From: a virus | IMG/VR virus record: IMGVR_UViG_3300048833_000108 | Span: 1 to 34,506 of that record | Length of the DNA: 34,506 bases | Reading direction: 5' to 3' (one strand) | Shown: piece after piece, positions 6,018 through 15,000 of the stretch | How the letters are laid out: each line of letters begins with the position of its first letter | How positions within the stretch are numbered: the first letter of the stretch is position 1 | Notes under the pieces: model-generated | What the model was told of the DNA's origin: nothing | What the model saw: only the letters and a program-made list of their open reading frames with translations | The model's database searches: none | Program-made: the position numbers and the translations under genes

Positions 6018-9000
6018 CAGGTGATCTCCCCGCCGTCGATGATTTCATCGGTGGGCGTGTAGGTAGCCGCGGTGATGGCCGTCGTTACGGTTCCTGCGGG
6101 CGGCGTGTACGCGAACGTGCGCTCGTGTCGCTGCAGACTTTCCCCAGCCTCGTTGATGGAGTAGAGCTGCACAGTCACATCGCCGGTGTAGTCCAGCACG
6201 ATGGCCGCGACGGCCCCAGCAATATCCAGCTTTTCCACCAGCAACGCATCGGCGTCGTCCAGTACGCGCACCGCGTAGCGCGTCTCGGTATCCGGACCCA
6301 CGTTGCCCACCATCGTGTCCACCAGCTGGTCCGCCTGCAGGACGCGATCGCGATGAGCCCACGTGAGGTTGAACGTCTCTGAGACCGCCGGAGGGTATGG
6401 GTCGCCATCGATCTGGACATTGCCGGGCGGATAAGGAAGCGCTGCCCGCCCAGCCATCACCGTAGAAACAGAAAACGCCAACGACTCAGCGAGTTTGCTG
6501 GACGACGTGCGCGACAGATATTTGGCGCGCACCGTCTCGCCCAGCACGTACTCACGGCTGTCCGTTCCACGCCACTCGTCATAGAACCAGATGCGTTCAC
6601 CGGCGGCATGCGACCAGGGGATGGTGTCAGCACAACCTCGGCCGAGGCTGATCGTCCCTGCTTCTTTGTCAAGCGCGTCGACGCGGGTGATTTCGTCGCC
6701 CCACAGTGCGGCCGTACCTACCGACACCCGCGACAGATCCACGCCATCGCTAAGCGTGAATTCCGTGTCCAGCGGATCCGCTGCCTCCACCACCAGCGCG
6801 TGCGGGCACCACTCGGCTAGGCCGTGGCTGTCGTACTCTTCGCCGGCGGCCGCCGTCAGCAGCTCGTAGTTGCGCCCGCTGGTAGGCCGTGCCGCCAGAC
6901 TGAGGATGTAGCCTGCATCATCGGCCATCGCGGAGAGCTCAGTCGTTGGCATCAACGCCGCCAGCTCCACATAGGGCGCTTCGATCAATAGCTGATACGG
7001 CGATCCGGTGGGCGGTGTCGCGGTTGATTCACTCGGCTGGCCAACCACATAACTGGTGCTTGGCATGCTGAAAACATCCTGCACGGCCACCAGCGGTATC
7101 GCCCCCGATCGCAGCGTGCCGGTGTCGATATCGCCGACCATGCAAACCATGTCCGCAATGCCGCGCTTGGGTGCCTGCAGGCGGAAGTAGGTGCCGATGC
7201 GCCACGCGTGCGGGGTGCGGTTGCAGACTTCTTTGTAGCGCTTGAGCGGCGTGGCTTTTTTGCGCAGCTCGCGTTCGGCAACACGCAGAGCCAAGGTCTC
7301 GTAAGGAATCTCGGGGAACTTGATCGTCTCGGAAATGATAGTGCCCGTTGCCTGGATGGCACCAAGGGCATGCACCGGTGCCGTGCTGCGGACTTCCTTG
7401 GCGACGGGGTCGAACCACTCCACCACCACCTGGTTGACGGCGTCATCGATGAGCGTGGGCTCTTCCTGGAATTCCAGGATGTCAGAGTCCGCGAGGATCG
7501 GCAGATCCTCCAGCACGTATTCGCCGCGGATAAGGTCCAGGTACCACTGCCCATTGACGCGGCTACGGCTGCACGAAGCAGCGATCACCGTGCAAATGCG
7601 CTGGCGGAACTCCTCGACAGTCTCTGCATCGGGGTCGTACTCGGTGCACACGGCAAAGCTTTCGCTGTGCAGCGTATCGGCCGCGCCGCGGAAGCTGGCA
7701 TCGTTGATCAGCTCGACCGGTTCGCCTTGCATGAACTGCGAAGCCAGGGAGTCATAAACGATGTGCGCCGGGTTGATTCCACGGGTTTGGAAAGTGCGGT
7801 TGTCGAACGTCAGCCCACCCGCCACTTGGCCAGAGCCTACGGCCAACGTCGATTCCACCCAGTTGACACCGTCAAAGCTTTCCCACGTCGCATCGGTGGT
7901 GCGGAAATAGAATCGATCAGTGGCGAACTGCAAGGCGTTGGTCACCGGCAGGCCGCTCATCACAACACCAGAGGCCAAATTCCACGTCGTGCTGGTTCGG
8001 TAGATCAGAAGGCCGTTGTCGGTCGAGGCAACATATCGCTTGACGCCGTTTACCACCGCGTACGCAAGACCGTTGATGTAATCCGCACCAGGCAGGCTGG
8101 GTAATGTTTCCGGAAGAGAGAATTCAACGCCGTCCGTGGTAGTCACGATCTTCGGCGTGTTGAACACCGTAGTGTCCGACCCGGCCAGCATGAAGGTTCG
8201 GTCACCCCACACCATCATGATTCCGTAGCCCCCGTAGATCCCACAGTCGGGCCCAGGAGTCCACGGCCCGGCGGCCTTGCTGGCATGCCAGATCGTGTTG
8301 TCGGAATGGCAGCTTGCCAACACCAGGTCTTGGCTGCACGCGAAGCCAGCCGCCGCAGGGGCCTCTGGCTCCGGGTCGAGAATAATGTTCTCGCCTTCAT
8401 CTATCGATCGGTAAACCCCGTAAAGACCGCCGGGGAACATGATCGTGTCGTCGAAATAGACCAGGTTCCCTGGACCACCCACATGACCAAGCGAACCAAC
8501 GCTCGATGTCCAATTCAGATCGGCACTGTCTGCCCATTCGGCACCGCCCGAGTTCGCCCGGATGTAGCGCCGCGGTGTGGCGATCATCTTATGGAATCCG
8601 TCGCCACCGAGGCCGATCCATTCGCCTGTGTGATCGACATACTGTCCGGCCGCGCTGACAGCAGTAACCAACGTGCCGCTATCCACGCCCGCTACACCGA
8701 TGGTCGCCTTCTCCGGATACCAGCACTCGTCCTCATCCCACCCTTTGAGGATCCGTTCCAGCTTGAAAGACGCCGGCTTCGGGTACGGGTTCATCGCGCC
8801 ATAGCGACCGCGCTTGAACACGCCGCTGGCCTTGGCACGGAACGCTGACGTCTCCGCCATGTGCGTGGCCAGGTACGCATTCACGTCCTGGTCCTGCTCG
8901 CCGAACATCACATCGAAGTCGCCCTGGATGCCGCCCTCTGAATCGGTACCGCCCCACAAATCCGGCGCATCGATGAGGATCGTGCCGCTCTCGGTCAGCC

Positions 9001-9127
9001 GACCTTCCCACGCCGGCCGATCGCCGCCACGGAACTGCAGGAACGCATCGATGGGGGCCTGGCACCAGCCGAAATGGATCAGCGGGCGATACCAGTAACC
9101 GACGGTCTGCTTCTTGCTACTTCCCAC
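6017..9127 (-). CDS. tail tip / host-specificity protein (J-like) with beta-propeller-like insertion
   Basis: A 1036-residue central tail tip protein. I start it at GTG 9127, with GGGGG five bases upstream and an 11-base overlap with the preceding gene. The N-terminus (SKKQTVGYWYRPLIHFGWCQ... to NPYPKPASFKLERILKGW) and the part after residue 450 (INPAHIVYDSL, later DAVNQVVVEWFDP) match a family of phage tail-tip proteins known to me from lambdoid siphophages. Between about residues 145 and 445 lies an extra block with several Asp-box-like or repeat turns (RSIDEG, TTTDGVEF, ASTDNGLL, SFDGVNW), suggesting a beta-propeller. The C-terminus (about 930-1030) is fibronectin-like. The protein probably contacts the receptor and starts DNA ejection. 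Confidence 0.88.
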   Translation of the reverse strand: MGSSKKQTVGYWYRPLIHFGWCQAPIDAFLQFRGGDRPAWEGRLTESGTILIDAPDLWGGTDSEGGIQGDFDVMFGEQDQDVNAYLATHMAETSAFRAKASGVFKRGRYGAMNPYPKPASFKLERILKGWDEDECWYPEKATIGVAGVDSGTLVTAVSAAGQYVDHTGEWIGLGGDGFHKMIATPRRYIRANSGGAEWADSADLNWTSSVGSLGHVGGPGNLVYFDDTIMFPGGLYGVYRSIDEGENIILDPEPEAPAAAGFACSQDLVLASCHSDNTIWHASKAAGPWTPGPDCGIYGGYGIMMVWGDRTFMLAGSDTTVFNTPKIVTTTDGVEFSLPETLPSLPGADYINGLAYAVVNGVKRYVASTDNGLLIYRTSTTWNLASGVVMSGLPVTNALQFATDRFYFRTTDATWESFDGVNWVESTLAVGSGQVAGGLTFDNRTFQTRGINPAHIVYDSLASQFMQGEPVELINDASFRGAADTLHSESFAVCTEYDPDAETVEEFRQRICTVIAASCSRSRVNGQWYLDLIRGEYVLEDLPILADSDILEFQEEPTLIDDAVNQVVVEWFDPVAKEVRSTAPVHALGAIQATGTIISETIKFPEIPYETLALRVAERELRKKATPLKRYKEVCNRTPHAWRIGTYFRLQAPKRGIADMVCMVGDIDTGTLRSGAIPLVAVQDVFSMPSTSYVVGQPSESTATPPTGSPYQLLIEAPYVELAALMPTTELSAMADDAGYILSLAARPTSGRNYELLTAAAGEEYDSHGLAEWCPHALVVEAADPLDTEFTLSDGVDLSRVSVGTAALWGDEITRVDALDKEAGTISLGRGCADTIPWSHAAGERIWFYDEWRGTDSREYVLGETVRAKYLSRTSSSKLAESLAFSVSTVMAGRAALPYPPGNVQIDGDPYPPAVSETFNLTWAHRDRVLQADQLVDTMVGNVGPDTETRYAVRVLDDADALLVEKLDIAGAVAAIVLDYTGDVTVQLYSINEAGESLQRHERTFAYTPPAGTVTTAITAATYTPTDEIIDGGEIT

Positions 9128-9317
9128 GGTCAGCCCCCATGCGTTTCGCGTGCGCGACCAGCTCGACCATGCGGCCGTCGCCCGTGGCCAGCAACACTTC
9201 AGCATCGAGGCCGTTACGCAGGAATTCCGACCAGTCCAAGTTGTGACGCGCCGCGAAGGCGCGGCCGCCTTTGGCGCACCAACCCAAGCTGCGGGCATGC
9301 TCCATCCGCACGATCAT
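9117..9317 (-). CDS. small conserved tail-region protein (66 aa)
   Basis: ATG 9317 overlaps the upstream stop as ATGA. A longer frame reaching 9539 covers the upstream gene and is not used. The product (MEHARSLGWCAKGGRAF, then HNLDWSEFLRNGLDAEVLLATGD) has the pattern of a small protein that, in many siphophages, sits just before the J-like tip gene: C..G.R.F..R...DW..FL..G......L...GD. I know no experimental function; tail assembly is inferred from its fixed position. Confidence 0.75.
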   Translation of the reverse strand: MIVRMEHARSLGWCAKGGRAFAARHNLDWSEFLRNGLDAEVLLATGDGRMVELVAHAKRMGADRGK

Positions 9318-9775
9318 TTCTTGCCGCCTTTCTTCTTGATGGGTTCCGGCGGCTCGTCGGTGTTCCAGCCCAGGATGATCGAGTCGTCCACCCACACCGT
9401 GCCGTAGATGCGGATGACAGACTTGCCGTCCTGCACTACCGGCACACTGCCCTTCTGCGGCTTGGGCCCTTCCACCTTCGGGCGCATTGCGTAGCTGATC
9501 AGTGCGGCCACGATCATGATGATCAGCTGCACCCACCACACGAACGCCTTGACTACTGGCACCTTGTCCGTTGGCATATCAGGCGCGCTGGCGAGGACGT
9601 AGCTTTCCACCAGGCTGAAGTGCATGGACAGCATCACGGCCACCGTGATCAGGATGGCCAGGCCGAAGGCGACCAGGCGCAGCTGCTCGTGGTACTTGTC
9701 CTGCATCCAATAGCGCAGCGTCCAGCCCGCCCATTGATAGCGCTTGACGGCACGTTGCAGGAGGCTCGTGATCAC
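9314..9775 (-). CDS. tail assembly protein with two membrane segments (I-like position)
   Basis: A 153-residue protein from GTG 9775, which overlaps the previous stop as GTGA. Two hydrophobic stretches are visible, RLVAFGLAILITVAVML at about residues 33-50 and FVWWVQLIIMIVAALISYAM at about 78-97. A soluble tail follows (VRIYGTVWVDDSIILGW) and a Lys-rich end (IKKKGGKK). It sits between the BR0599-type protein and the tip protein, the place of lambda K/I. Membrane-like segments in proteins at this position have been noted in lambdoid phages. It may act at the membrane during assembly or during DNA entry (inference). Confidence 0.7.
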   Translation of the reverse strand: MITSLLQRAVKRYQWAGWTLRYWMQDKYHEQLRLVAFGLAILITVAVMLSMHFSLVESYVLASAPDMPTDKVPVVKAFVWWVQLIIMIVAALISYAMRPKVEGPKPQKGSVPVVQDGKSVIRIYGTVWVDDSIILGWNTDEPPEPIKKKGGKK

Positions 9776-10623
9776 CAAACTGGCACCCCGGACATGACGT
9801 CCTTGTTCGGCAGGTTCTTGGCGCCGCCGTAGTTGGGACTGTTGTCGAACTCGGCGCACGCCGCTTCGTTGTGTGCACAGCCGGGATAGGCGGTGACATC
9901 GAGCGCTTCCAGCAGATCGCTCGCACCGTAGTTGACGACGATCACGTCACCCGTGTGGGCCATGATGGTGCGGAAGTCTTTCAGGCCGTCAGCGCGTGTC
10001 CACTCGATGAAGCCGCCAGATAGCCGGCCGGTGGGCAACGTGGCAAATGCCGCCGCCGTCACCATCAACCCAGACACGTCCTCTACCGTGGCAGGCACCG
10101 CATGCAACGCCTTGTCCACGTTGCACATGCCGTGGCCCTGTGAGTACACCGGCACGTCGCAGCCGCGCTGCCACTTGCGCTGCATGCCGCTGCGCTTGGC
10201 CGAGCGGTGCGAGGGATGGCAGGTGAGCGTGCACTTGGTGTCGGTGAAGCTGGGCGACAGCACGCGGCCGGTCCACTCGATCGCCGCCTCATCGTCGCCG
10301 TAGTGCAGGGCCATGCAAGTCACGGTGATGCGATCGCTCGGCGGGAATGGACGCCAGTTGTCGCCCAATGGTTGGGTGGACGGCACGTCCACGGCCAGCG
10401 GGTTGAGCTGGTACGGGAACGTGATGGTCAGGTTGTTCTTGGCCGCTTCCATGCTCTCGCGGATCGCCCCACGTGCGATCGCAGCAGGCAGGAAGGTTTC
10501 ATCGCCGAGCACGATCTCGCGATCGGCGCTGGTGTAGCGCCACACCAGCGTGCCGCGAGTGAAGCGGAACAGGTGCACGGGCTTGCCGCCCCAGCGGCTC
10601 AGCTCGAAAATGCTAAAGCTCAT
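9772..10623 (-). CDS. phage BR0599 / DUF2163-type tail hub protein
   Basis: A 283-residue protein. The first part (ELSRWGGKPVHLFRFTRG, then VWRYTSADREIVLGDETF and IRESMEAAKNNLTITFPY) matches the N-terminal DUF2163 region. The end, CAHNEAACAEFDNSPNYGG, matches the C-terminal BR0599 region with its conserved Cys-rich, NYGG-containing signature. The mid region has further Cys residues (CDVPVYSQGHGMCNVD), usual in this family. In siphophages of this type the protein follows the distal tail protein and forms part of the tail hub. The start at 10623 lies within the end of the upstream gene, an 11-base overlap. Good family confidence; the exact hub role is inferred. Confidence 0.82.
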   Translation of the reverse strand: MSFSIFELSRWGGKPVHLFRFTRGTLVWRYTSADREIVLGDETFLPAAIARGAIRESMEAAKNNLTITFPYQLNPLAVDVPSTQPLGDNWRPFPPSDRITVTCMALHYGDDEAAIEWTGRVLSPSFTDTKCTLTCHPSHRSAKRSGMQRKWQRGCDVPVYSQGHGMCNVDKALHAVPATVEDVSGLMVTAAAFATLPTGRLSGGFIEWTRADGLKDFRTIMAHTGDVIVVNYGASDLLEALDVTAYPGCAHNEAACAEFDNSPNYGGAKNLPNKDVMSGVPVW

Positions 10624-11788
10624 GCGACACCGCCCGGAACGTCAGCTCGGTTTGCACCGTGTCGTGGTTCCACCAGGTCAACTTGTTGACGTCGGTGTCC
10701 TGCCGGCATAGCGCCATGAAGGACACCACGGCCACGTCGGCCGCCGCGAAGCCGGTGGCAATGGAGCTGTCCAAGGTAAGTCGCTCAACACTGCTGCTCA
10801 GCTCTTCGGCATCCGTGATGCGGCGGTACAGCACGGTGCCGTTGTGCAGTTTGATGCGCAGGTCGCGGCGGTTCACCGACAGCGGCCATCCGGAAAACCC
10901 GCAGTGCTCCACATCGAGCGAGGTGGCGCCGTTGGCTACCGTGGCCACGATGCGCATGTCCTGCGCCTGCGATGGCACCCAGATCGGCGACCAGCGCCCG
11001 CACAGTGCGAACAGCAAGCCGCGGAACGCGGCGATGGTGCTTCTCCCTACGAGGGTGAAGTTCATTGCCAGCTTGCCCAAGGGAATGCCGACCAGGTCGA
11101 ACATGGCCACGGGCCCAGTGCCTTCATCCTCAGTAAGCAACCGGCGCTCCGGTACGAACTCCGGGTCGCTGGACCAGGTGGGCGTCCACTCCAGCACCGG
11201 CGCGGTGCGGTACGTGGCGTCGCCGGCGTCGGGCGTTTCCTCGAGCGGCTCTTCCAAGCGGAACGCGACCTGGTAAGGCGCGGCGTCGCCGGTGAACCGG
11301 CTGAGGCTGGGCATGGTGTCCAGGCGTGCCACGCGCAACGGGATCACCCGCGTGCCTGCGCCCCATGCGTAGGTGGTCGGATCCACGAGGGTCAGCGCGG
11401 ATCCGCTCACTGCATCGAGTGCAACCACTTCGAAGTGCCGCAGGTCGGCTGCGATCAGCAGCGCCTGGCCACCAGCGACGAAGCGCAAGGTGGCGGTGTC
11501 GATCGGCACGCTGGTGCTGGCGGCGGAGAGCGGCGCGGAAAGACGCGTCACGTCCATCACCAGCGGTGCGAGCCACTGCCCTGCCCCGTTGGCGATGAGC
11601 AGGGTTTCCAGCCAGCGCCGGTTGCGTGCAGTTTCCAGCCCGCCGAAGGACACCACGGTGCGTGGCGCTTCACGCAGCTTGCGTGTCTGCTCCGGGCCCG
11701 TGGTGGCGGGCAGCACATCGGTGAGCCAGGTCAGCTGCTCGGCGACCGTGCCGCCGGCATTGAACGTCCAGGGAACGGGATCCGCCAT
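10613..11788 (-). CDS. distal tail / minor tail protein
   Basis: A 391-residue beta-rich protein directly after the tape measure gene (one-base junction at 11788). The sequence PWTFNAGGTVAEQLTWLTDVLPA...QTRKLREAPRTVVSFG, with an internal second copy of the strand pattern around YQVAFRLEEPLEE...YRTAPVLEWTPTWSSDP, resembles the distal tail proteins of lambdoid siphophages that follow the tape measure. The late block LRIKLHNGTVLYRRITDAEE is typical of the same class. It should form the ring joining the tail tube to the tip. I did not find a more exact family name. Confidence 0.75.
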   Translation of the reverse strand: MADPVPWTFNAGGTVAEQLTWLTDVLPATTGPEQTRKLREAPRTVVSFGGLETARNRRWLETLLIANGAGQWLAPLVMDVTRLSAPLSAASTSVPIDTATLRFVAGGQALLIAADLRHFEVVALDAVSGSALTLVDPTTYAWGAGTRVIPLRVARLDTMPSLSRFTGDAAPYQVAFRLEEPLEETPDAGDATYRTAPVLEWTPTWSSDPEFVPERRLLTEDEGTGPVAMFDLVGIPLGKLAMNFTLVGRSTIAAFRGLLFALCGRWSPIWVPSQAQDMRIVATVANGATSLDVEHCGFSGWPLSVNRRDLRIKLHNGTVLYRRITDAEELSSSVERLTLDSSIATGFAAADVAVVSFMALCRQDTDVNKLTWWNHDTVQTELTFRAVSHEL

Positions 11789-14388
11789 CAGCTTTCACCC
11801 TGGTTCAATCCGGCCCAGCCTTCACGAACATGGGTAAGAATTACGCGGCCGCCCGCAGCGCTGGCCATCGCGTCTGCAATCGCGGCCTCGCCGATCGCGA
11901 CTATGGGTGTGGTGACGAGACCATCGCTGCTGCCCGCTTTCAGCTGCGCCTGGAGAGCGGCTTCCTGTTGTTCGGTGCGGATGCGCTCGCCTTCCATCAG
12001 GATGGCCGGCACTTCGCCTGGGCGCAGGCCGGCGATGCCTCCGTCGTGGTAGCGGGGTGCAGCACCGAACACCATCGGATTAATGCCGTGACGTGTCATA
12101 GTCAACGCGCCCACGGTGCCGCCACCGTGCGCAGCGCCGAAGCTGCCCAGCGTGTTGGCGATCATCAGCGACGTGGCCGCTGCCTGCAGTTCCTTGGCGG
12201 CGCTGCTGAGGCTGGTGGCACCGAATGTAATGACGCCGCCGGCAAGGGCCGTGGCGGTGGCGGCACTGCTGAGCTTGGTGGCGCCGGCAGCGACGTCAGC
12301 CTCATCACCGCTGCCGCCCTTGTTGAACAAGCTACTGATCGCGCCGACGATCTTCTTCGACACGGCCGTGGCCGCCATCTGATACATGGCGTCGGCAAAG
12401 TTTGCGCCCAACGCAAGGACGGCTTCACCAGCGCTCATCGCTTCGTTCTTCAGGTCCGAGAAGAACGTCATCAGCGAGGACTGGCCCGCGGACTCGACGT
12501 CCTGCTTCCACTGGTTCTGCGACGCGACGATGTTGGCGATGTCAGTGTTGATGCCTTGCAGGGTCAGGCGTGCGGCGTCCGCCTCCATGCTGCCTGGCGC
12601 GAGCGTGGCAAGATATTCCAGCGTGGACTGGCGTGCGGCGGCCAGCGTGATGATTGCTTGCTTGCGTGCTGCCTCGAGCTGGCGCTCGCCTTCCAGGCTG
12701 CTGAGCATGCCAGCGGACACTTGGGCGGAGATGGATGTCTCCGTGCCCTGCAGCGAGCCGGTGGCTTCGCCCACCTTGCTTTCAATCTGGTCCAGCTGCG
12801 CTTTGGCGGCCAGGCGCTCGATGAGGTTGCGCACCATGGCGGCACCGGCCTCATCGCTGGCTTTTTCCAGACGGCGGAACAGGTCCAGGTACTCTTCTTC
12901 CAGCTGCGCACGTGCCGCGCGGCCGGTCTCGCCATCGAGCTCGAGCAGCTTGATCTTTACCTGGCCGAGGTCTTTGGCGAGATCCTCCTGTTCTTTCAGG
13001 CGCTCGGCTGCTGCCTTCTCTTCTTCCTTGCGCAGGCGCTCTGCCTCTTCGCGCAGCTTCTTCAGTTTGGCAGCGGCGTCGCTGTCTTTGCCACCTTTGT
13101 CGCCTCCGCCAGCCAGCAGTTCTCGAATGGCTTCTAACGCAGCCTGACTGGCTGGCTTCACGCCTTCGGCAGCGGCTGTCAGACCTTTGGTGTCGGCTGT
13201 GGCCTGTTGGGTTGCGTCGCTGAACATCTTGCCGACTTGCGCGATCTCGCCGGCGGCGTCACTCACGCCATCCTTCATCAAGCTGAAACCGCTACGGATG
13301 CCGGCCAGATTCGCCTTGGCATCGCCCGCCACATCCTTCAACGAACTCTGGAACGCGCTGAACACCGCCAGCGGGTTGGCGCCGGACAGCAGACTCTTGG
13401 CGGATGCAGCCACCGCGCCGAGCGTCTTGCCCAGCGTGCCAGCGACCACATTGGAAACACGAAGAGCCGTGTCACCCAGGAACGCCAACACGGTGGCCGC
13501 ACCTTCCACCACGTTCTTGACGATGATGGCACCAGCTGCCACCACCTTAAACACGCTCGCAAGGAACTTGCCGCCTTCCGCTGCGAAGTTTGATTGCTGC
13601 CCTGCGTTCGCGGCTTCGGCGGCATAGCCTGCCACCGCAGGGATGAGGTGCTTAGCCGTCTCGTTGGCCACCCCGGTCAATGTGCCTTTCAGAAGATCCA
13701 GGTTGTCATTGAACTCACCGGCCGATGCAGCAGCAGCCTCGCTAATGGTGTTTCCGGTGGCGTCGGCTTGCTTGCCGTATTCCTCCAGCTGCTTGCGGCC
13801 CTCGATCAAGACCGGTATCAGGTCGCCGCCAGACTTGCCGAACAGCTTGACCGCAAGTGCTGCGCGCTCCGGACCATCAGGCAGGCTGGCGAAGACGTCA
13901 GCCAGGTCCAAGATGATCTGTTCGGTGGGCCGGAAGTTCTTGGTGCCGGCTTCGAAAATCTCGACGCCTACCTTTCCTATCAATCCCGAGTTGGCCACCA
14001 GCTCTTTGTTGAACGTCTTGAATCCGGTCTGCAGGCCCTCAAGTTCCACGTCGCTGAACTTTGCTGCGAACGCCAGGCGTGACAATGCTTCGGTGCTGAC
14101 GCCCGCAATGCGCGCCACTTCGCCGATGCGATCAGCGCGATCGAACGCCGCGAACAGCGCCTGCACGCCAGTGGCGATACCTCGGATTCCAATGTATGCG
14201 CCCGCCAGATTCACCAGCTCCGCACGCACCTTGCCGATGCCGGCAGCCCATTTGGTCGTGTCCGGAGTGGTCTGTGCTGCTTCCTTCTTGACCTTCGCCA
14301 GCTCGCCGCGCAGCAAGCCGAGACCCTGCTTGATATCAGCAAGGTCTGCGGAAATGCGTACGCGGAGATTTGCAGCCGGTTGTGCCAT
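11788..14388 (-). CDS. tape measure protein
   Basis: Sets tail length and is ejected with the DNA. It has 866 residues. Alpha-helical, Ala-rich sequence runs throughout. A hydrophobic stretch is present near residues 255-320 (AGAIIVKNVVEGAATVLAFLGDTALRVSNVVAG). A strong coiled coil lies near 436-475 (LREEAERLRKEEEKAAAERL). The conserved end is HDGGIAGLRPGEVPAILMEGE, common at the C-terminus of siphophage tape measures. Its ATG (14388) lies one base beyond the stop of the frameshift product of the preceding gene, the usual arrangement for G/GT/tape-measure genes. At roughly 0.15 nm per residue the tail would be about 130 nm (family-based estimate). Confidence 0.93.
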   Translation of the reverse strand: MAQPAANLRVRISADLADIKQGLGLLRGELAKVKKEAAQTTPDTTKWAAGIGKVRAELVNLAGAYIGIRGIATGVQALFAAFDRADRIGEVARIAGVSTEALSRLAFAAKFSDVELEGLQTGFKTFNKELVANSGLIGKVGVEIFEAGTKNFRPTEQIILDLADVFASLPDGPERAALAVKLFGKSGGDLIPVLIEGRKQLEEYGKQADATGNTISEAAAASAGEFNDNLDLLKGTLTGVANETAKHLIPAVAGYAAEAANAGQQSNFAAEGGKFLASVFKVVAAGAIIVKNVVEGAATVLAFLGDTALRVSNVVAGTLGKTLGAVAASAKSLLSGANPLAVFSAFQSSLKDVAGDAKANLAGIRSGFSLMKDGVSDAAGEIAQVGKMFSDATQQATADTKGLTAAAEGVKPASQAALEAIRELLAGGGDKGGKDSDAAAKLKKLREEAERLRKEEEKAAAERLKEQEDLAKDLGQVKIKLLELDGETGRAARAQLEEEYLDLFRRLEKASDEAGAAMVRNLIERLAAKAQLDQIESKVGEATGSLQGTETSISAQVSAGMLSSLEGERQLEAARKQAIITLAAARQSTLEYLATLAPGSMEADAARLTLQGINTDIANIVASQNQWKQDVESAGQSSLMTFFSDLKNEAMSAGEAVLALGANFADAMYQMAATAVSKKIVGAISSLFNKGGSGDEADVAAGATKLSSAATATALAGGVITFGATSLSSAAKELQAAATSLMIANTLGSFGAAHGGGTVGALTMTRHGINPMVFGAAPRYHDGGIAGLRPGEVPAILMEGERIRTEQQEAALQAQLKAGSSDGLVTTPIVAIGEAAIADAMASAAGGRVILTHVREGWAGLNQGES

Positions 14389-14389
14389 G

Positions 14390-15000
14390 TCAGTCGCTCA
14401 AGCCCTTGAGGTATTTCGTGAACGGGTTTTTTTCGTATTGCGACGCACGCAGGTTGATCACGTCATCCAGCAACCGGCGCTTGCGTGCACGATCGGCTGC
14501 CACGGTGAACGCCCGAAACTGCGCGAGCGTGTAACCCTTGATCTCTGTCAGTGAATGGCCTGCGCCGATGAGGTGCTGGATGCTGTCGGACCAATCCCAG
14601 CGGATGACCTTGCCCGCGCCTCCAGCAGCACCGCGAGCTTCCGGGAAAAAAAATCCTTGTTGACCTTGATGATTGAATGCACCAGCTCCACGAACTTCGA
14701 CAGGTCTTCACCTGGCGCACCTTCAAGCCACGCACGCTCACGGCCCGTGGCCAGCGCAGCAGCTTCGAAGATGTTGTCCGCGTGGTCCGCCAATAGGTCG
14801 ACCAGGAACTCGAGCTCGCGCGTCTCGCTTTGGCTTGAACGCCCGGAGTTGAGCAACAGCTCCATCACCGGATTGATCAGCCTGGTGAACTGCGGCAGCT
14901 GCCCAATGGTGAGCGGCTTGATTTCAAGCCGCTCACCCCGGTAATTGACCGCCGTGCTGGCCGGGTCAATGACGTTCAGGTCATCCACACCTTGCATCAC
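14390..15000 (-). CDS. tail assembly chaperone GT, -1 frameshift product
   Basis: A -1 slip on the eight-T run at 14653-14646 (reading minus strand; heptamer T TTT TTT) moves ribosomes from the G frame into an open frame that continues to the TGA at 14392-14390. The extension adds 85 residues, including SLTEIKGYTLAQFRAFTVAADRAR and ending FTKYLKGLSD, giving a total near 203. It has no start or SD of its own and ends one base from the tape measure ATG. This matches the lambda gpG/gpGT scheme, in which the shifted product and the unshifted one together load the tape measure during tail assembly. Frameshifting itself is inferred. Confidence 0.8.
14548..15000 (-). CDS. tail assembly chaperone G
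   Basis: A 150-residue helical protein whose ATG overlaps the tail tube stop. The core (YRGERLEIKPLTIGQLPQFTRLINPVMELL) is a recognisable layout for siphophage tail assembly chaperones, and the position between tail tube and tape measure is the standard one. The last 33 residues, after KVNKDFFSRK, follow the eight-T slippery run; some ribosomes would leave this frame there to make the GT form. No cofactor or enzyme motif. The unshifted G should be the abundant product. Confidence 0.85.
   Translation of the reverse strand: MMQGVDDLNVIDPASTAVNYRGERLEIKPLTIGQLPQFTRLINPVMELLLNSGRSSQSETRELEFLVDLLADHADNIFEAAALATGRERAWLEGAPGEDLSKFVELVHSIIKVNKDFFSRKLAVLLEARARSSAGIGPTASSTSSAQAIH
14646..14655 (-). promoter_or_regulatory. 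-1 ribosomal frameshift site (slippery T run)
   Basis: On the minus strand GAT TTT TTT TCC carries T TTT TTT (14653-14647), a canonical X-XXY-YYZ heptamer for -1 slippage. The -1 frame is open from here to 14390 and abuts the tape measure start, while the zero frame stops at 14548. This layout is expected of a G/GT frameshift. Confidence 0.8.

Noticed and set aside
7208-8104. 298-codon plus-strand ORF opposite the tail tip gene
   Set aside because: It is antisense to a strongly supported gene, has no ribosome site or operon fit, and its product has low-complexity, Arg/Ala-rich shadow character typical of GC-rich DNA.
11830-13137. 435-codon plus-strand ORF opposite the tape measure gene
   Set aside because: Antisense to the tape measure coding frame; the product is rich in Gly/Arg/Leu/Cys without any motif, as expected for a mirror of an Ala-rich coiled-coil gene.
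14463-14741. 92-codon minus-strand ORF overlapping the chaperone G gene
   Set aside because: Its start is in the third frame with an Arg/Ser-rich product and no SD; the biologically sensible extra frame here is the -1 continuation from the T run to 14390.
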